NCBI RefSeq assembly: GCF_904063055.1
Contig: NZ_CAJFCN010000002.1
Location: forward strand, 1 to 64,000
Reading direction: 5' to 3'
Length of the DNA stretch: 64,000 nucleotides
Origin: Pseudomonas paracarnis
Lineage (GTDB): Bacteria > Pseudomonadota > Gammaproteobacteria > Pseudomonadales > Pseudomonadaceae
In this document: positions 10,860 through 21,808 of the stretch, one piece after another
Position numbering within the stretch: the first letter of the stretch is position 1
Layout: each line of letters starts with the position of its first letter
Translations under genes and position numbers: made by a program
Notes under the pieces: model-generated
What the model was told of the DNA's origin: nothing
Databases searched by the model: none
The model's input: only the letters and a program-made list of their open reading frames with translations

Positions 10860-11104
10860 CGCCCAGACTCCACTGCTAAAAAAGGGTCGCCAGCTTAGCA
10901 CAGGGCCTTGAAACAACAGCGCTCTGCATAAATTCGATAAATGACAGCGTTTGCCGCTAAATTGGCTAATCGCGACAGAAGGTGTCTGGTAAGCTGGCGC
11001 CAAATGAATGGCGCATTGCCATGACTTGTACAGCGTATATCAATGAGATGCCGCTGGATAAAAACAACGCCAACTACACCGCGCAGTCTTTTCGGGATAC
11101 AACC

Positions 11105-11749
11105 ATGGTTGCTCTTACTCCCACACCCAAGATCAAGAACCTCGACAAGCTGTTGCTGCATTGCCAGCGCCGACGTCATCCGGCCAAGCACAACATCATC
11201 TGCGCCGGCGAGCGCTCAGAAACCCTGTTTTTCATCATCAAGGGCTCAGTCACCATCCTGATCGAGGATGAGGATGGCCGTGAGATGATCATTGCCTATC
11301 TCAACGCCGGAGACTTCTTCGGGGAGCTGGGTTTGTTTGAACAAGCAGGCAAAGAGCAGGAACGCAGTGCTTGGGTACGAGCCAAAGTTGAGTGCGAAGT
11401 GGCCGAAATCAGCTATGCAAAATTTCGCGAATTGGCCCAGCATGATCCGGACATCTTGTACGCCCTGAGCGGTCAGATAGCCCAGCGCCTGCGCGACACC
11501 ACCCGCAAAGTCGGCGACCTGGCGTTCTTTGATGTCACCGGCCGCGTCGCTCGCTGCCTGTTGGACCTATGCAAGCAACCCGATGCCATGACCCATCCCG
11601 ACGGCATGCAGATCAAAGTCACGCGCCAGGAGATCGGACGTATTGTCGGGTGTTCACGAGAAATGGTCGGCCGCGTGCTCAAGGACTTGGAAGAACGCAA
11701 CTTGGTGCACGTCAAAGGCAAGACGATGGTGGTGTTCGGTACCCGTTAA
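11105..11749 (+). CDS. vfr: cAMP-responsive transcription factor Vfr
   Basis: Pseudomonad CRP homologue, a global regulator of virulence and secondary traits that binds cAMP. The 214-residue protein has an N-terminal cyclic-nucleotide domain ([30 protein letters not shown]) and a C-terminal winged helix with recognition helix [16 protein letters not shown]. The start [15 protein letters not shown] at 11105 gives the Vfr length; the frame remains open 41 codons upstream. The stop TAA overlaps the stop codon of the converging lipoate ligase-like gene. Confidence 0.95.
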   Translation: MVALTPTPKIKNLDKLLLHCQRRRHPAKHNIICAGERSETLFFIIKGSVTILIEDEDGREMIIAYLNAGDFFGELGLFEQAGKEQERSAWVRAKVECEVAEISYAKFRELAQHDPDILYALSGQIAQRLRDTTRKVGDLAFFDVTGRVARCLLDLCKQPDAMTHPDGMQIKVTRQEIGRIVGCSREMVGRVLKDLEERNLVHVKGKTMVVFGTR

Positions 11750-12441
11750 ACCGGCAGGAAGCCAGCCAGCATCTGACGGTACAACGTGTCGAGCCGACGG
11801 ATCGCATCCGGCGCCGTAAACGCTTCGTGCAGTGCGATATGGCTATCGGCGCGAACCCGCTGCTCCAAACCGCAGGCTTGATTGAAGCGGTTGACCGCCG
11901 CAATCAATTGCTCACGATCATTCTCCAGCAACATCGCCCCGTGCACCAACCCGACCGGGCGGCCACCGCTTTGTCGCCAACGCTGGGCAGTGCCCACCAT
12001 TTTGCGGCCATTGAGGTTGACGTTGTAACGGCCGTCGCAAAAGGCACCGTCAATTTCGCCGACGGACGCATCGCCACCCAACTCGATCAACAGATCACAA
12101 ATTGGTTGGCACAAGCGCTGATAGCCGGTTTCGATGCGCCCCTGGTCGCTTTCACTGCGCGGTGGGGCATAGACCAGGGCGATATTGACCGTGGCGCCGG
12201 ACTGCGGCACCGGCTCACCACCGGTTTCACGCAGCAATACCGGCCAACCCGCATCGGCCGAAACCTGGCTCGCCACCGCGAATGCCGGCAGCCGGCTCAA
12301 ACGGCGCGGCATGACCAGTGCTTGGTCACTGGGCTGCCAGAACAGCAATCCGAATGCCTGCTCACCCGCGCAAACGGCTGCCAATAGGTCTTGCTCGGCG
12401 GCAAGGCCTGCTTCGACAGTCATGATCACGGGCTGGAGCAT
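11746..12441 (-). CDS. Lipoate--protein ligase family protein
   Basis: A 231-residue BPL/LplA-like protein that would attach lipoate or octanoate to carrier domains. Recognisable are an [13 protein letters not shown] substrate-loop region, a [18 protein letters not shown] strand-turn, and the [15 protein letters not shown] lysine-containing active-site segment. It is shorter than full LplA and lacks the C-terminal accessory domain, so it may be an octanoyl- or lipoyl-transferase variant. The start at 12441 has an AGGTAGGTG upstream. Its stop codon overlaps that of vfr tail to tail. Confidence 0.75.
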   Translation of the reverse strand: MLQPVIMTVEAGLAAEQDLLAAVCAGEQAFGLLFWQPSDQALVMPRRLSRLPAFAVASQVSADAGWPVLLRETGGEPVPQSGATVNIALVYAPPRSESDQGRIETGYQRLCQPICDLLIELGGDASVGEIDGAFCDGRYNVNLNGRKMVGTAQRWRQSGGRPVGLVHGAMLLENDREQLIAAVNRFNQACGLEQRVRADSHIALHEAFTAPDAIRRLDTLYRQMLAGFLPV

Positions 12442-12476
12442 CGAACACCTACCTACCTGAATAAACACAAAACCAA

Positions 12477-12565
12477 TGTGGGAGCTGGCTTGCCTGCGAT
12501 AGCGGTGTGTCAGCTACACAGAGGTTGGCTGACCCGCCGCTATCGCAGGCAAGCCAGCTCCTACA
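12477..12565. repeat. REPIN (paired REP palindromes)
   Basis: Two inverted REP units (TGTGGGAGCTGGCTTGCCTG and its complement ending CTCCTACA) flank a 30-bp centre. It sits between the lipoate ligase-like gene and trpC. REPINs are non-autonomous elements mobilised by RAYT transposases; no RAYT gene is in this window. Confidence 0.9.
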
Positions 12566-12584
12566 GTTCCGAGCGTATTTCAAA

Positions 12585-13421
12585 TCAGTCTAGTGTCGAA
12601 CCGCTGATCGTCGTACCGCGCTCCGGGAAGAACAAGCGCTGCAGCTCCGCCCCCGGGTTCTCTGCGCGCATAAACGTCTCGCCCACCAGGAACGAGTACA
12701 CGCCACTGATTTCCATCAGTTCCACATCGGCGCGGTTGACGATGCCACTCTCGGTAATCACCAGACGATCGCGCGGGATACGCGGCAGCAGGTCGAGGGT
12801 GGTTTCGAGGCTGACGTCGAAGGTATGCAGGTTACGGTTGTTGACGCCCACCAGCGGAGTATCGAGGGTCTTCAATGCGCGCTCCAGCTCGTCGCCGTCG
12901 TGTACTTCGACCAGCACGTCCAGGCCGACGCTTTTGGCCACGGCCGCCAGCTCGGCCATCTTCACGTCATCCAATGCGGAGACAATCAGCAACACGCAGT
13001 CGGCACCCAAGGCTCGGGCTTCAACGATCTGGTACGGGTCCACCATGAAATCCTTGCGGATCACCGGCAACTTGCACGCGGCGCGCGCCTGTTGCAGAAA
13101 CAGGTCTGAACCTTGGAAGTAGTCGATATCCGTCAGTACGGACAGGCAAGTCGCCCCACCCTTCTCGTAACTGACGGCGATCTCAGCGGGTACGAAGTGT
13201 TCGCGAATCACGCCTTTGCTCGGCGAGGCCTTCTTGACCTCGGCGATCACGGCCGGCTGCTTGAGCTTGGCCTGGGCGATCAAGGCATTGGCAAAGCCGC
13301 GTGGTGCCTCGGCGCTTTTCGCCTGCGCTTCCAACTCGGCCAGGCTCACGCGGGCGCGGCGCTCGGCCACTTCTTCAGCCTTGCGGGCCAGGATCTTTTC
13401 CAGAACAGTTGGCACACTCAT
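12585..13421 (-). CDS. trpC: Indole-3-glycerol phosphate synthase
   Basis: Closes the indole ring in tryptophan synthesis. The 278-residue TIM barrel shows [15 protein letters not shown] at the N-terminus, [11 protein letters not shown] (phosphate and catalytic Lys), IRKDFMVD and [12 protein letters not shown]. It is a monofunctional TrpC, not fused to TrpF. Its start overlaps the end of trpD by 4 bp (ATGA), implying translational coupling in the trpGDC operon. Confidence 0.97.
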   Translation of the reverse strand: MSVPTVLEKILARKAEEVAERRARVSLAELEAQAKSAEAPRGFANALIAQAKLKQPAVIAEVKKASPSKGVIREHFVPAEIAVSYEKGGATCLSVLTDIDYFQGSDLFLQQARAACKLPVIRKDFMVDPYQIVEARALGADCVLLIVSALDDVKMAELAAVAKSVGLDVLVEVHDGDELERALKTLDTPLVGVNNRNLHTFDVSLETTLDLLPRIPRDRLVITESGIVNRADVELMEISGVYSFLVGETFMRAENPGAELQRLFFPERGTTISGSTLD

Positions 13422-14467
13422 CCTTCATTCTCCATCTTGAATACGGCGGTGAATGCTCCCAGCTCTTCGAGCTTCTCACGAGCCAGGCCGGTGTGCAGCG
13501 CATCGTGGGCCAAGGCGACACCTTCCTTGAGACTATAGGCATGGTCGGCGGCGTAAAGGGCTGCGCCAGCATTGAGCACAATCATTTCCGCAGCTTTCTG
13601 ACCGTTTTCGGTCTTGCGACGCCCCAAGGCGTCACGAATCAGCTCCAGTGAAGCGGCCGGGCTTTCCACCGCCAGGCCGTGCAAGCTCTGGCTTTTCATA
13701 CCCAGGTCTTCGGGCTCGACCCAATATTCGGTGACCTCGTCGTTCTTCAGCTCCGCCACGAAGGTCGGCGCCGCCAGGCTGAATTCGTCGAGGCCATCCT
13801 TGGAGTGCACCACCAGCACATGCTTGCTGCCCAAGCGTTGTAATACTTCGGCCAGCGGCCGGCACAGCGCCTGGCTGAACACGCCCACCACCTGATGCTT
13901 CACACCGGCCGGATTCGTAAGCGGGCCGAGCATGTTGAACAGGGTACGCAGGCCAAGGTCCTTGCGCGGGCCGGCAGCGTGCTTCATCGCGCCGTGATGG
14001 GACTGAGCAAACATGAAGCCAATGCCAACGCTGTCGATGCAGCGCGCTACTTGCACCGGCGTGAGGTTCAGGTAAATACCGGCAGCTTCCAGCAAGTCGG
14101 CACTGCCACTCTTGCCAGACACTGCGCGGTTCCCGTGCTTGGCGACGGTGCAACCAGCGGCGGCCACCACGAAGGATGAGGCGGTCGACACGTTGAAAAT
14201 ATTCGCACCGTCACCGCCGGTGCCCACTACATCGACGACGCCGTCGAGGGTCTTGAGTTCGACCTTATCCGCCAGCTCACGCATCACCGACACCGCACCG
14301 ACGATTTCGTCGATGCTTTCGCTCTTCATGCGCATCGCCATCATAAAAGCGCCGATCTGAGCATCGGTGCATTGACCGGTCATGATCTCGCGCATCACAT
14401 CGCTCATTTCCGCGGTGCTCAGGTCCAGATGGCCGACGATACGGCTCAGGGCAGTCTTGATATCCAT
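13418..14467 (-). CDS. trpD: Anthranilate phosphoribosyltransferase
   Basis: Transfers phosphoribose from PRPP to anthranilate. The 349-residue protein carries [35 protein letters not shown] and the [19 protein letters not shown] segment, all typical of the family. It is 9 bp downstream of trpG and overlaps trpC by 4 bp. Confidence 0.97.
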   Translation of the reverse strand: MDIKTALSRIVGHLDLSTAEMSDVMREIMTGQCTDAQIGAFMMAMRMKSESIDEIVGAVSVMRELADKVELKTLDGVVDVVGTGGDGANIFNVSTASSFVVAAAGCTVAKHGNRAVSGKSGSADLLEAAGIYLNLTPVQVARCIDSVGIGFMFAQSHHGAMKHAAGPRKDLGLRTLFNMLGPLTNPAGVKHQVVGVFSQALCRPLAEVLQRLGSKHVLVVHSKDGLDEFSLAAPTFVAELKNDEVTEYWVEPEDLGMKSQSLHGLAVESPAASLELIRDALGRRKTENGQKAAEMIVLNAGAALYAADHAYSLKEGVALAHDALHTGLAREKLEELGAFTAVFKMENEG

Positions 14468-14476
14468 GAAAAGTCC

Positions 14477-15070
14477 TTAGCGCGTGCCGCCGCTCTGCTT
14501 GAGAAAGTTGGCGAACAGCTCGTAGCCCTGCTCGGTCAGGATTGATTCAGGGTGAAATTGCACCCCTTCGACGTTCAATGTCTTGTGGCGCAGGCCCATG
14601 ATCTCGTCGACCGAGCCGTCTTCCAATTGGGTCCAGGCGGTCAGTTCCAGGCATTCGGGCAAGGTTTCACGCTTGACCACCAGAGAGTGGTAACGGGTCA
14701 CGGTCACCGGCAGGTTCAAGCCATGGAATACACCCAAATCCCGATGGAACACCGGGCTGGTCTTGCCGTGCATGACCTCGCGCGCGCGCACCACATCACC
14801 GCCAAACGCCTGGCCGATGGACTGATGGCCCAGGCAGACGCCCAGGATCGGCAGCTTGCCGGCGAAATACTGGATAGCTTCCAGAGAGATGCCCGCCTCG
14901 GTCGGCGTGCACGGGCCAGGCGAAACCACGATGCGCTCGGGGTTCAGCGCAGCGATTTCAGCAACGGTAAGTTCATCGTTGCGCACCACCTTGACCTCGG
15001 CACCCAGTTCGCCCAGGTACTGCACAACGTTGTAGGTAAAGGAGTCGTAGTTATCAATCATCAGCAACAT
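14477..15070 (-). CDS. trpG: Anthranilate synthase component II (glutamine amidotransferase)
   Basis: Supplies ammonia to TrpE. The 197-residue class I amidotransferase has the nucleophile at C79 (GVCLGHQS) and the His-Glu pair in GVQFHPESI. The first gene of trpGDC; its roughly 170-nt leader carries the Trp-rich peptide described separately. It may also serve PabB for folate, as in other amphibolic TrpG proteins. Confidence 0.96.
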   Translation of the reverse strand: MLLMIDNYDSFTYNVVQYLGELGAEVKVVRNDELTVAEIAALNPERIVVSPGPCTPTEAGISLEAIQYFAGKLPILGVCLGHQSIGQAFGGDVVRAREVMHGKTSPVFHRDLGVFHGLNLPVTVTRYHSLVVKRETLPECLELTAWTQLEDGSVDEIMGLRHKTLNVEGVQFHPESILTEQGYELFANFLKQSGGTR

Positions 15071-15238
15071 GTGGGTTCAAACCTCTTGAATTCACTGATT
15101 TCAAATGACCGCCTTCCAAGCGTGTGACCCGCTGCCAGACGCACGTTCCGGTTGCCAGGGTGAGTTGGCAAGGGGCGTCAGACAACGGGTGAAGAAGGCA
15201 AATCGGTACAGGTCCGGCCAGGCCGGCAGAGAAAAATG

Positions 15239-15283
15239 TCAGGCGCGCCAACGCCAACGGGCGTGTGCCTTGACTACTCGCAT
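15239..15283 (-). CDS. trpGDC leader peptide (Trp-rich)
   Basis: A 14-codon reading frame, MRVVKAHARWRWRA followed by TGA, with two Trp codons near its end. It starts about 210 bases before trpG. The frame is also open upstream to an ATG at 15325 (28 residues). Nearly the same peptide and DNA occur before trpE (19086-19130), which makes chance unlikely. Attenuation of both trpE and trpGDC has been reported in P. putida, so a ribosome-stalling leader role is the natural reading. I could not identify a convincing classic terminator hairpin with a U tract after it. Confidence 0.75.
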   Translation of the reverse strand: MRVVKAHARWRWRA

Positions 15284-15335
15284 CAAGAGTTTGCTGATGA
15301 TCAACACGGGGAGGGTCTCATTCATACGTTCAGGC

Positions 15336-15364
15336 ACAGTAACGTAGGCTCGCCAGCGGTGCAA
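15336..15364 (-). promoter_or_regulatory. Candidate trpGDC promoter
   Basis: Minus strand TTGCAC (15359-15364), 17-bp spacer, TACTGT (15336-15341), placed just upstream of the leader peptide. Each hexamer matches consensus only partly, so this is a suggestion from position and spacing. Confidence 0.35.
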
Positions 15365-15482
15365 TATGGAGCCGCAAATACGGGGACGCAACGTAGGTGG
15401 ATTCCGGATTTCCCTACAGAAAATGCCAGAAATTTTGCTAGTGTTTCACTTCCGACATAAAAACAACCCAATGGAATCTTGC

Positions 15483-17405
15483 ATGCTCAGACCAGCGTTT
15501 TTCGCGCCCCTTGCCGGCTGCCTCCTATCATTGGCCTGCGCCCAGGCGTTCGCAGCCCCGTCACCTTATTCAACCATGGTGGTTTTCGGCGACAGCCTGG
15601 CGGATGCAGGCCAGTTTCCCGACGGTTCGGCCGGCGCCACATTGCGCTTTACCAACCGAACCGGGCCGACCTTCCAGGGTGAATACGGCCTGGTCTCATC
15701 GACCCTGCTGGGCACGAAACTGGGCGTCGCTCCCAACGACCTGAATGCTTCCACCTCACCGGTTCGCGCAGCCCAGGGTTTGCCAGACGGCAACAACTGG
15801 GCAGTGGGTGGCTACCGTACCGACAATATCCTCGACTCCATTACCTCAGTCTCCAATGCTGCGATTCCCCCAGGCAACCCCGGGGGCGGCACTGTGTTGC
15901 GCAGTCGGCAGGGCTATCTGCCGGCTAATGGTGGGAGAGCCGACCCGAACGCACTTTACTTCCTTTCCGGTGGCGGCAATGACTTCCTGCAAGGCCGGGT
16001 ACTCAGCCCCGCTCAAGCGGTCGCCGCCGGTGGCAGGCTGGCGGACAGCGCCCAGGCCCTGCAACAAGCCGGCGCGCGTTACATTATGGTGTGGATGCTA
16101 CCCGACCTGGGCCTGACGCCGGCCATCAACGGCACCCCACAGCAAGCAGCGACTTCGGCCCTGAGCACTATTTTCAACCAGTCCCTGGTACAGCGTCTGT
16201 CACAAGTGGATGCACAGGTTATCCCGCTGAACATCCCGCTGCTGTTGAACGAGGCCTTCGCCGATCCAGCGCGCTTCGGCCTAGCCACCGGGCAGAACCT
16301 GACGGGCACCTGCTTCAGCGGTAACAGTTGCACCGCCAACCCAACCTATGGCATCGGCGGCACCAACCCGGACCCAACCAAGCTGATCTACAACGACTCG
16401 GTCCACCCTACCGTGGCCGGGCAACGCTTGATTGCCGACTACGCCTATTCGCTACTCGCCGCGCCGTGGGAACTGACCTTGCTGCCGGAAATGGCCCAAG
16501 GCACATTGCGCGCCCACCAGGACGAGCTGCGTAACCAATGGCAAGCAGACAACGGCAGCTGGCAAGCCGTCGGCCAATGGCGCGCCATAGTGGCCGGCGG
16601 CGGCCAACGCCTGGATTTCGATGATCAGAGCAGCTCGGCCAGTGGCGACGGCAGCGGCTATAACCTGAATATCGGTGGCAGCTACCGGCTCGATGAAAAC
16701 TGGCGCGTGGGCGTTGCCGCCGGCCTGTATCGGCAGACTCTCGAAGCCGGCGCCAATGATTCGGACTACAAGCTCAACAGCTATATGGGCACGGCATTCG
16801 CTCAGTATCAGCAGAACCACTGGTGGGCCGATGCCGCATTGACCGGCGGCAAGCTGGACTTTGACAGCCTCAAACGCAAGTTTGCGCTGGGTGTCAGCGA
16901 AGGCTCGGAGAAAGGTGACACCGATGGCTGGCTCTGGGCCCTGAGCGGCCGCGTGGGGTATGACATCGCCGCGCCGGGCAGCGACTGGCACCTCTCGCCG
17001 TTCATCAGCGCCGATTACGCGCGGGTTGAAGTCAATGGTTACTCGGAGAAAAGCAGCCGCTCCACCGCCCTGACCTTTGACGATCAACAACGCGACTCCA
17101 GACGCCTGGGCGTCGGCCTGCAAGGCAGCTACCGCATCACGCCGCAAACCCAGGTTTTTGGCGAAGTGGCCCACGAGCATGAGTTTGAAAATGACACCCA
17201 GAAGGTGAACATTTCGCTCAACAGCGTGCAGGGGATCGACTTCAAGCTCGACGGGTATACGCCTCGCAGTAATTCTGACCGCTTGAGCCTGGGTGTCAGC
17301 CACAAGTTGACTCAGGACCTGGCGTTGCGGGCGGCGTATAACGTGAGAAAGGATGACAACTTGACCCAGCAAGGCATCAATGTCGGACTCAGTCTGGATT
17401 TCTAA
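15483..17405 (+). CDS. estP: Autotransporter GDSL esterase EstP/EstA
   Basis: An outer-membrane esterase exposed on the cell surface. The 640-residue protein has a signal peptide ending near AQAFA, an N-terminal GDSL hydrolase domain with catalytic Ser38 ([11 protein letters not shown]), SGGGNDF, and the Asp/His block [11 protein letters not shown], and a C-terminal autotransporter barrel from about residue 370 ending in the aromatic GLSLDF. Length matches EstA of P. aeruginosa, which affects motility and rhamnolipid production. The ATG at 15483 follows a TGGAAT; an ATG at 15471 is possible. A REPIN lies between it and the converging trpE. Confidence 0.9.
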   Translation: MLRPAFFAPLAGCLLSLACAQAFAAPSPYSTMVVFGDSLADAGQFPDGSAGATLRFTNRTGPTFQGEYGLVSSTLLGTKLGVAPNDLNASTSPVRAAQGLPDGNNWAVGGYRTDNILDSITSVSNAAIPPGNPGGGTVLRSRQGYLPANGGRADPNALYFLSGGGNDFLQGRVLSPAQAVAAGGRLADSAQALQQAGARYIMVWMLPDLGLTPAINGTPQQAATSALSTIFNQSLVQRLSQVDAQVIPLNIPLLLNEAFADPARFGLATGQNLTGTCFSGNSCTANPTYGIGGTNPDPTKLIYNDSVHPTVAGQRLIADYAYSLLAAPWELTLLPEMAQGTLRAHQDELRNQWQADNGSWQAVGQWRAIVAGGGQRLDFDDQSSSASGDGSGYNLNIGGSYRLDENWRVGVAAGLYRQTLEAGANDSDYKLNSYMGTAFAQYQQNHWWADAALTGGKLDFDSLKRKFALGVSEGSEKGDTDGWLWALSGRVGYDIAAPGSDWHLSPFISADYARVEVNGYSEKSSRSTALTFDDQQRDSRRLGVGLQGSYRITPQTQVFGEVAHEHEFENDTQKVNISLNSVQGIDFKLDGYTPRSNSDRLSLGVSHKLTQDLALRAAYNVRKDDNLTQQGINVGLSLDF

Positions 17406-17431
17406 ACAAATCCCAAGACCGGTGAAAAACT

Positions 17432-17524
17432 AATGTGGGAGCGGGCTTGCTCGCGAATACGGTGTATCAGTCACACATGTATCGACTGACACTCTGTATT
17501 CGCGAGCAAGCCCGCTCCCACATT
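17432..17524. repeat. REPIN between estP and trpE
   Basis: Inverted pair of REP units with long arms (AATGTGGGAGCGGGCTTGCT... and complement), about 93 bp in total. It forms the whole gap between two convergent genes and, with the T run at 17524-17528, could also act as a terminator. Confidence 0.92.
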
Positions 17525-17537
17525 TTTTATTCCAGCT

Positions 17538-19019
17538 TCAGTCTTGTGGAGTTTGCTCTGCCAATGCCACGGCACGGAACATCGCCCGACGCTTGTTGAG
17601 GGTTTCTTCCCATTCAAGGGCCGGCACCGAGTCCGCCACAATCCCGCCGCCCGCCTGCACATGCAGTTCGCCGTCCTTGATCACCGCCGTGCGGATCGCA
17701 ATGGCGGTGTCCATATTGCCGTTCCAAGCAAAATACCCGACGGCGCCGCCGTAGACACCGCGCTTGACCGGCTCCAGTTCGTCGATAATTTCCATCGCAC
17801 GGATCTTCGGCGCCCCCGACAATGTGCCCGCCGGCAAAATCGCTCGCAGGGCGTCCATCGCCGTCAGCCCGGCCTTCAGCTCGCCGGTAACGTTGGACAC
17901 GATATGCATCACATTGGAATACCGTTCGATGACCATCTTCTCGGTCAGTTTCACCGAGCCGATTTCCGAGACACGCCCGGTGTCATTGCGCCCCAGGTCG
18001 ATCAGCATCAGGTGTTCGGCAATTTCCTTTTCGTCGCTGAGCAGGTCTTCTTCCAGCGCCACGTCGGCTTCTTCGGTCGCCCCTCGGGGGCGCGTGCCGG
18101 CAATCGGGCGCACGGTGATCAGGTTGTCTTCAACCCGCACCAGCACTTCCGGCGAACTGCCCACGACGTGGAAGTCGCCGAAGTTGAAGAAGTACATATA
18201 CGGCGTCGGGTTGAAGCAACGCAGTGCGCGGTACAGGTCAATCGGCGCCGCCTTGAAGTCGATGGACATGCGTTGCGACGGCACCACTTGCATGCAGTCA
18301 CCGGCAAGGATGTATTCCTTGATGGTATCGACGGCGCGCTCGTAGTCATCCTGGGTAAAGCTTGAGCGGAACACCGGGTCGGCCGCCGGGGGGCGGCTGA
18401 GGTCCAGGCCGCGACGCGGGGTGATCGGCTGGCGAAGTTTTTCCAGCAACGCTTCCAGGTTGGCCTGGCCTTGTTCGAAGGCATCAGCCTGGGCGGGGTC
18501 GGCGAGGACAATCGCATGCATCTTGCCGGCGAGGTTGTCGAACACCACCACCGCGTCGGACACCATCAGCAAAATGTCCGGCACCCCCAGCGGGTCCGGG
18601 TTCGGGCATTTGCCCAGGCGTTTTTCCACATAGCGCACGCAGTCATACCCGAAGTACCCCACCAGGCCGCCATTGAAGCGCGGCAGGCCAGCAATGGTCG
18701 GCACGTTGTAGCGCGCCTTGAAGGTTTCGACAAAGGCCAGCGGGTCTTCTACGTCATGGCTTTCGATCTCCACGCCGTCATGGGTGATGCTCACATGATG
18801 GTCGTGCACCCGCAGCACCGTGCGGCATGGCAGGCCAATGATCGAGTAACGGCCCCACTTCTCGCCGCCTTGTACCGACTCAAGCAGGTAAGAGTTGGGC
18901 TCATCGGCCAGCTTCAGGTAGATCGACAGCGGCGTATCGAAGTCGGCCAGGGTTTCGCAAGCCATGGGGATACGGTTGTAGCCGGCAGCGGCCAAACGCA
19001 GGAATTCTTCGCGGGTCAT
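17538..19019 (-). CDS. trpE: Anthranilate synthase component I
   Basis: Makes anthranilate from chorismate with TrpG. The 493-residue protein has the tryptophan feedback-binding LLES at residues 45-48 and the chorismate-utilising core with [24 protein letters not shown] and [15 protein letters not shown]. It is separated from trpGDC by estP, the usual pseudomonad split. Upstream lies the Trp-rich leader at the end of gph, so attenuation by Trp-tRNA availability is likely. Confidence 0.97.
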   Translation of the reverse strand: MTREEFLRLAAAGYNRIPMACETLADFDTPLSIYLKLADEPNSYLLESVQGGEKWGRYSIIGLPCRTVLRVHDHHVSITHDGVEIESHDVEDPLAFVETFKARYNVPTIAGLPRFNGGLVGYFGYDCVRYVEKRLGKCPNPDPLGVPDILLMVSDAVVVFDNLAGKMHAIVLADPAQADAFEQGQANLEALLEKLRQPITPRRGLDLSRPPAADPVFRSSFTQDDYERAVDTIKEYILAGDCMQVVPSQRMSIDFKAAPIDLYRALRCFNPTPYMYFFNFGDFHVVGSSPEVLVRVEDNLITVRPIAGTRPRGATEEADVALEEDLLSDEKEIAEHLMLIDLGRNDTGRVSEIGSVKLTEKMVIERYSNVMHIVSNVTGELKAGLTAMDALRAILPAGTLSGAPKIRAMEIIDELEPVKRGVYGGAVGYFAWNGNMDTAIAIRTAVIKDGELHVQAGGGIVADSVPALEWEETLNKRRAMFRAVALAEQTPQD

Positions 19020-19085
19020 GAGGTGCCTCGTGGTGTGAGGGTCAAGTCAGGTAGGCAAACGTGCCGCACACGCGGCCTGGATCAG

Positions 19086-19130
19086 TCAGGCGCGCCAACG
19101 CCAGCGGGCCAGGGCCTTGATGACTTTCAT
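19086..19130 (-). CDS. trpE leader peptide, in frame with the gph C-terminus
   Basis: Codons for [14 protein letters not shown] then TGA are both the last 14 codons of gph and a potential free leader peptide ending 66 bp before trpE. The DNA is nearly the same as the trpGDC leader. A small hairpin GCCGC-GTGT-GCGGC follows at about 19060-19073. Whether translation restarts at the internal ATG or comes only from gph ribosomes cannot be told from sequence. Confidence 0.65.
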   Translation of the reverse strand: MKVIKALARWRWRA

Positions 19131-19904
19131 CCAGAGTTTGCGAGTGACCACCACGATGGAATTTCCAGAAGGGGACGAATCAATGTCGGGCAACGTTATC
19201 TCAGCGCCCGCGCCCAAGCAACCGGGGATTAGCAGTCGCAGGTCATCAATGACCAGAGCGGGGGACTCCTCCGCAATCGGCCGGCCATGGTTGTAACCAT
19301 AACTCAAGGCCACGCACTGCACGCCCGCCGCTTTAGCCGCCAACACATCACTGCGCGAATCGCCGACAAACAGCGACTGAGACGCCGGAATATTGGCCAT
19401 TTTCATTACGAAAAACAGGGCCGCAGGGTCTGGTTTTTTCTGCGGCAAGGTATCGCCGCCGATGATCCAGCGGAAGTAGCGCCCGATTTTCATCTGGTCC
19501 AACAACGGCGCAACGAAGCGCTCCGGCTTGTTGGTGATCAGGGCCATTTCCACGCCCTGCTTGCTCAACCACTTGAGGGTGTCACGCACGCCGGGGTAAA
19601 CCACGGTCAGTTCGTGGCTGCTTTCGTAAGCGGCATTGAACAGCTCCAAGGCATGTTCTGCCTCGACCTCATCCACGCCCGTGGCATCGATGTCGTTGGC
19701 CAGGGCCCGGCGCACCAACATCGGCGCGCCATTGCCGACCCACTTGCGCACTGACTCGATGCCTGCCGGTTTGCGCCCCAGCTTGAGCAGCATCTGGTCC
19801 ACCGCGGCCGCCAGGTCGGGCACCGAGTCGATCAAGGTACCGTCCAGATCGAACATCACCAGCCGTGGCAATTTGCCGGGGAACAACTGCTCAAAACCGC
19901 TCAT
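19086..19904 (-). CDS. gph: Phosphoglycolate phosphatase
   Basis: HAD-superfamily phosphatase that removes 2-phosphoglycolate. The 272-residue protein has the nucleophile motif DLDGT (D19, D21), [10 protein letters not shown], and the [14 protein letters not shown] motif. After the core HAD fold ends near residue 225 there is a tail whose last 14 residues are the Trp-rich sequence shared with the trp leaders. It overlaps rpe by 4 bp, so the order is rpe-gph-trpE. Confidence 0.93.
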   Translation of the reverse strand: MSGFEQLFPGKLPRLVMFDLDGTLIDSVPDLAAAVDQMLLKLGRKPAGIESVRKWVGNGAPMLVRRALANDIDATGVDEVEAEHALELFNAAYESSHELTVVYPGVRDTLKWLSKQGVEMALITNKPERFVAPLLDQMKIGRYFRWIIGGDTLPQKKPDPAALFFVMKMANIPASQSLFVGDSRSDVLAAKAAGVQCVALSYGYNHGRPIAEESPALVIDDLRLLIPGCLGAGAEITLPDIDSSPSGNSIVVVTRKLWMKVIKALARWRWRA

Positions 19905-20575
19905 GGACGCGCCAGCGCCAGTTCGGCACGCATCTTGTCAATGACGGCCTGGTAGTCCGGGGCATTGAAAATCGCCGAGCCGGCCACGAAGGTATCGGCA
20001 CCCGCTGCGGCGATCTCACGGATATTGTTGACGTTAACGCCGCCGTCAATCTCCAGGCGAATGTCACGCCCCGACGCATCAATCAGCGCACGGGCCTCAC
20101 GCAGCTTGTTCAAGGTGCCAGGGATGAACTTCTGCCCGCCGAAGCCTGGGTTGACGCTCATCAGCAAGACCATGTCGACCTTGTCCATCACGTACTCAAG
20201 CACGCTCAGCGGAGTGGCCGGGTTGAATACCAGGCCCGCCTTGCAGCCGCCTTCGCGGATCAGTTGCAAGGTGCGGTCAACGTGCAATGTAGCTTCCGGG
20301 TGGAAGGTGATGTAAGTCGCACCCGCCTCGATGAAGTCACCGACGATACGGTCTACCGGACTGACCATCAGGTGCGCATCAATCGGCGCGGTGATGCCGT
20401 ACTTGCGCAACGCGGCGCACACCATCGGGCCGATGGTCAGGTTGGGTACGTAGTGGTTGTCCATGACATCGAAGTGCACGAAGTCGGCACCGGCGGCCAA
20501 CACCTTGTCCACTTCCTCACCCAGGCGGGCGAAGTCGGCAGAGAGAATCGATGGAGCAATGACGAAGGGCTGCAT
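19901..20575 (-). CDS. rpe: Ribulose-phosphate 3-epimerase
   Basis: Interconverts ribulose-5-phosphate and xylulose-5-phosphate in the pentose phosphate pathway. The 224-residue TIM barrel shows [30 protein letters not shown] with the metal-binding His/Asp, [11 protein letters not shown] and EIDGGVN. The start MQPFVIAPS at 20575 is chosen over an open frame 22 codons longer. It overlaps gph by 4 bp. Confidence 0.96.
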   Translation of the reverse strand: MQPFVIAPSILSADFARLGEEVDKVLAAGADFVHFDVMDNHYVPNLTIGPMVCAALRKYGITAPIDAHLMVSPVDRIVGDFIEAGATYITFHPEATLHVDRTLQLIREGGCKAGLVFNPATPLSVLEYVMDKVDMVLLMSVNPGFGGQKFIPGTLNKLREARALIDASGRDIRLEIDGGVNVNNIREIAAAGADTFVAGSAIFNAPDYQAVIDKMRAELALARP

Positions 20576-20659
20576 GACGCACCTTTTTTGAGCTAAATCA
20601 CGATGGCGCGCATTGTATACCTCATGCTTTGCTGCGCGCACCGTGACCTATCTCAACGG

Positions 20660-21808
20660 TTAGTAAGCTGCCCGGTAGATTTTTTCGATATCGGCGGCGC
20701 TGAGCTTGCGCGGGTTGTTACGCATCAAGCGTTCAATGCCTGCAGCTTCGCTGGCCATGGCCGGGATGGCGTCCTCGGGCACGCCGAAACTGCGCAGGCC
20801 GGACGGGATCTCCACTGCCGCACATAACCGCGTCATCGCCTCTACAGCCTGGTCGGCAGCGTCATTCACACTCAGCCCGGCGATATTGACGCCCATGGCC
20901 TGGGCGATGTCCTGCATACGCTCGACGCAGGCCAATTTGTTCCAGTGCATGACATACGGCAGCAACAGCGCATTACTGACGCCATGGGCAATATTGAAGC
21001 GCCCACCCAACGGGTACGCCAGCGCATGCACGGCACCGACGCCCGCGTTGCCAAAGGCCATGCCGGCCATCAGGCTGGCGGTGGCCATGTCGTCACGGGC
21101 CTGCAGGTTGGCCGGGTTGGCGTAAGCCTTGGGCAACGCGCTGGCAATCAATCTGATCGCACCGATGGCCAGGGCGTCGGTAATCGGCGAGGCATGCAGC
21201 GACAGGTAGGACTCGATGGCATGCACCAAGGCGTCCACGCCACTGGCGGCCGTGACACCTCGCGGGCAGGTCAAGGTCATTTGCGGGCTGATCAGCGCGA
21301 CATCCGGCAGCAAGTAATCGCTGACGATGCCTTTTTTCAGCTGTGCAGCCTTGTCGGACAGTATCGCCACATTGGTCACCTCCGAGCCGGTACCGGCCGT
21401 GGTGGGGATGGCGATCAACGGCGGGCCTTTGCGCGGCACCTGATCGACGCCAAACAAGTCCGCCAGCGCGCCGTGATAACCGGCATAGGCCGCCACGCTC
21501 TTGGCGATGTCGATGGCACTGCCGCCGCCCACACCGATCAGGCCGTCATGCCCCCCTTCGCGGTACGCACGCATGCAGTCTTCGACGATGGCAATTTCCG
21601 GATCGGGCAGCACGCGGTCGAAGATTTCGTAGGCTCGATCACCCAGATGCTCCAAGGCCAGCGCCACGGTACCGGACTGGACCAGCGCGGCGTCAGTGAC
21701 GATCAGTGGGTTATCCACATCCAGGCGCGTGAGTTCGGCAGCCAGTTGTTCGATGGCACCTGCACCGGTCAGCAGTTTGTGGGCGATCTTGAATGAGGAA
21801 GTACTCAT
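20660..21808 (-). CDS. Iron-containing alcohol dehydrogenase
   Basis: A 382-residue group III alcohol dehydrogenase, substrate unknown. The NAD-binding GVGGGSAIDIAKSVA, the PTTAGTGSEVTN segment and the metal-binding histidines in VHALAYPLGGRFNIAHG are all present, so it looks functional. It stands alone, divergent from the DUF3530 gene across about 210 bp in which I see no clear promoter. Confidence 0.88.
   Translation of the reverse strand: MSTSSFKIAHKLLTGAGAIEQLAAELTRLDVDNPLIVTDAALVQSGTVALALEHLGDRAYEIFDRVLPDPEIAIVEDCMRAYREGGHDGLIGVGGGSAIDIAKSVAAYAGYHGALADLFGVDQVPRKGPPLIAIPTTAGTGSEVTNVAILSDKAAQLKKGIVSDYLLPDVALISPQMTLTCPRGVTAASGVDALVHAIESYLSLHASPITDALAIGAIRLIASALPKAYANPANLQARDDMATASLMAGMAFGNAGVGAVHALAYPLGGRFNIAHGVSNALLLPYVMHWNKLACVERMQDIAQAMGVNIAGLSVNDAADQAVEAMTRLCAAVEIPSGLRSFGVPEDAIPAMASEAAGIERLMRNNPRKLSAADIEKIYRAAY

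Noticed and set aside
15054..15257. 67-codon minus-strand frame in the trpG leader region
   Set aside because: It overlaps the Trp-rich leader in another frame and has no family resemblance; the leader peptide explains the conserved part.
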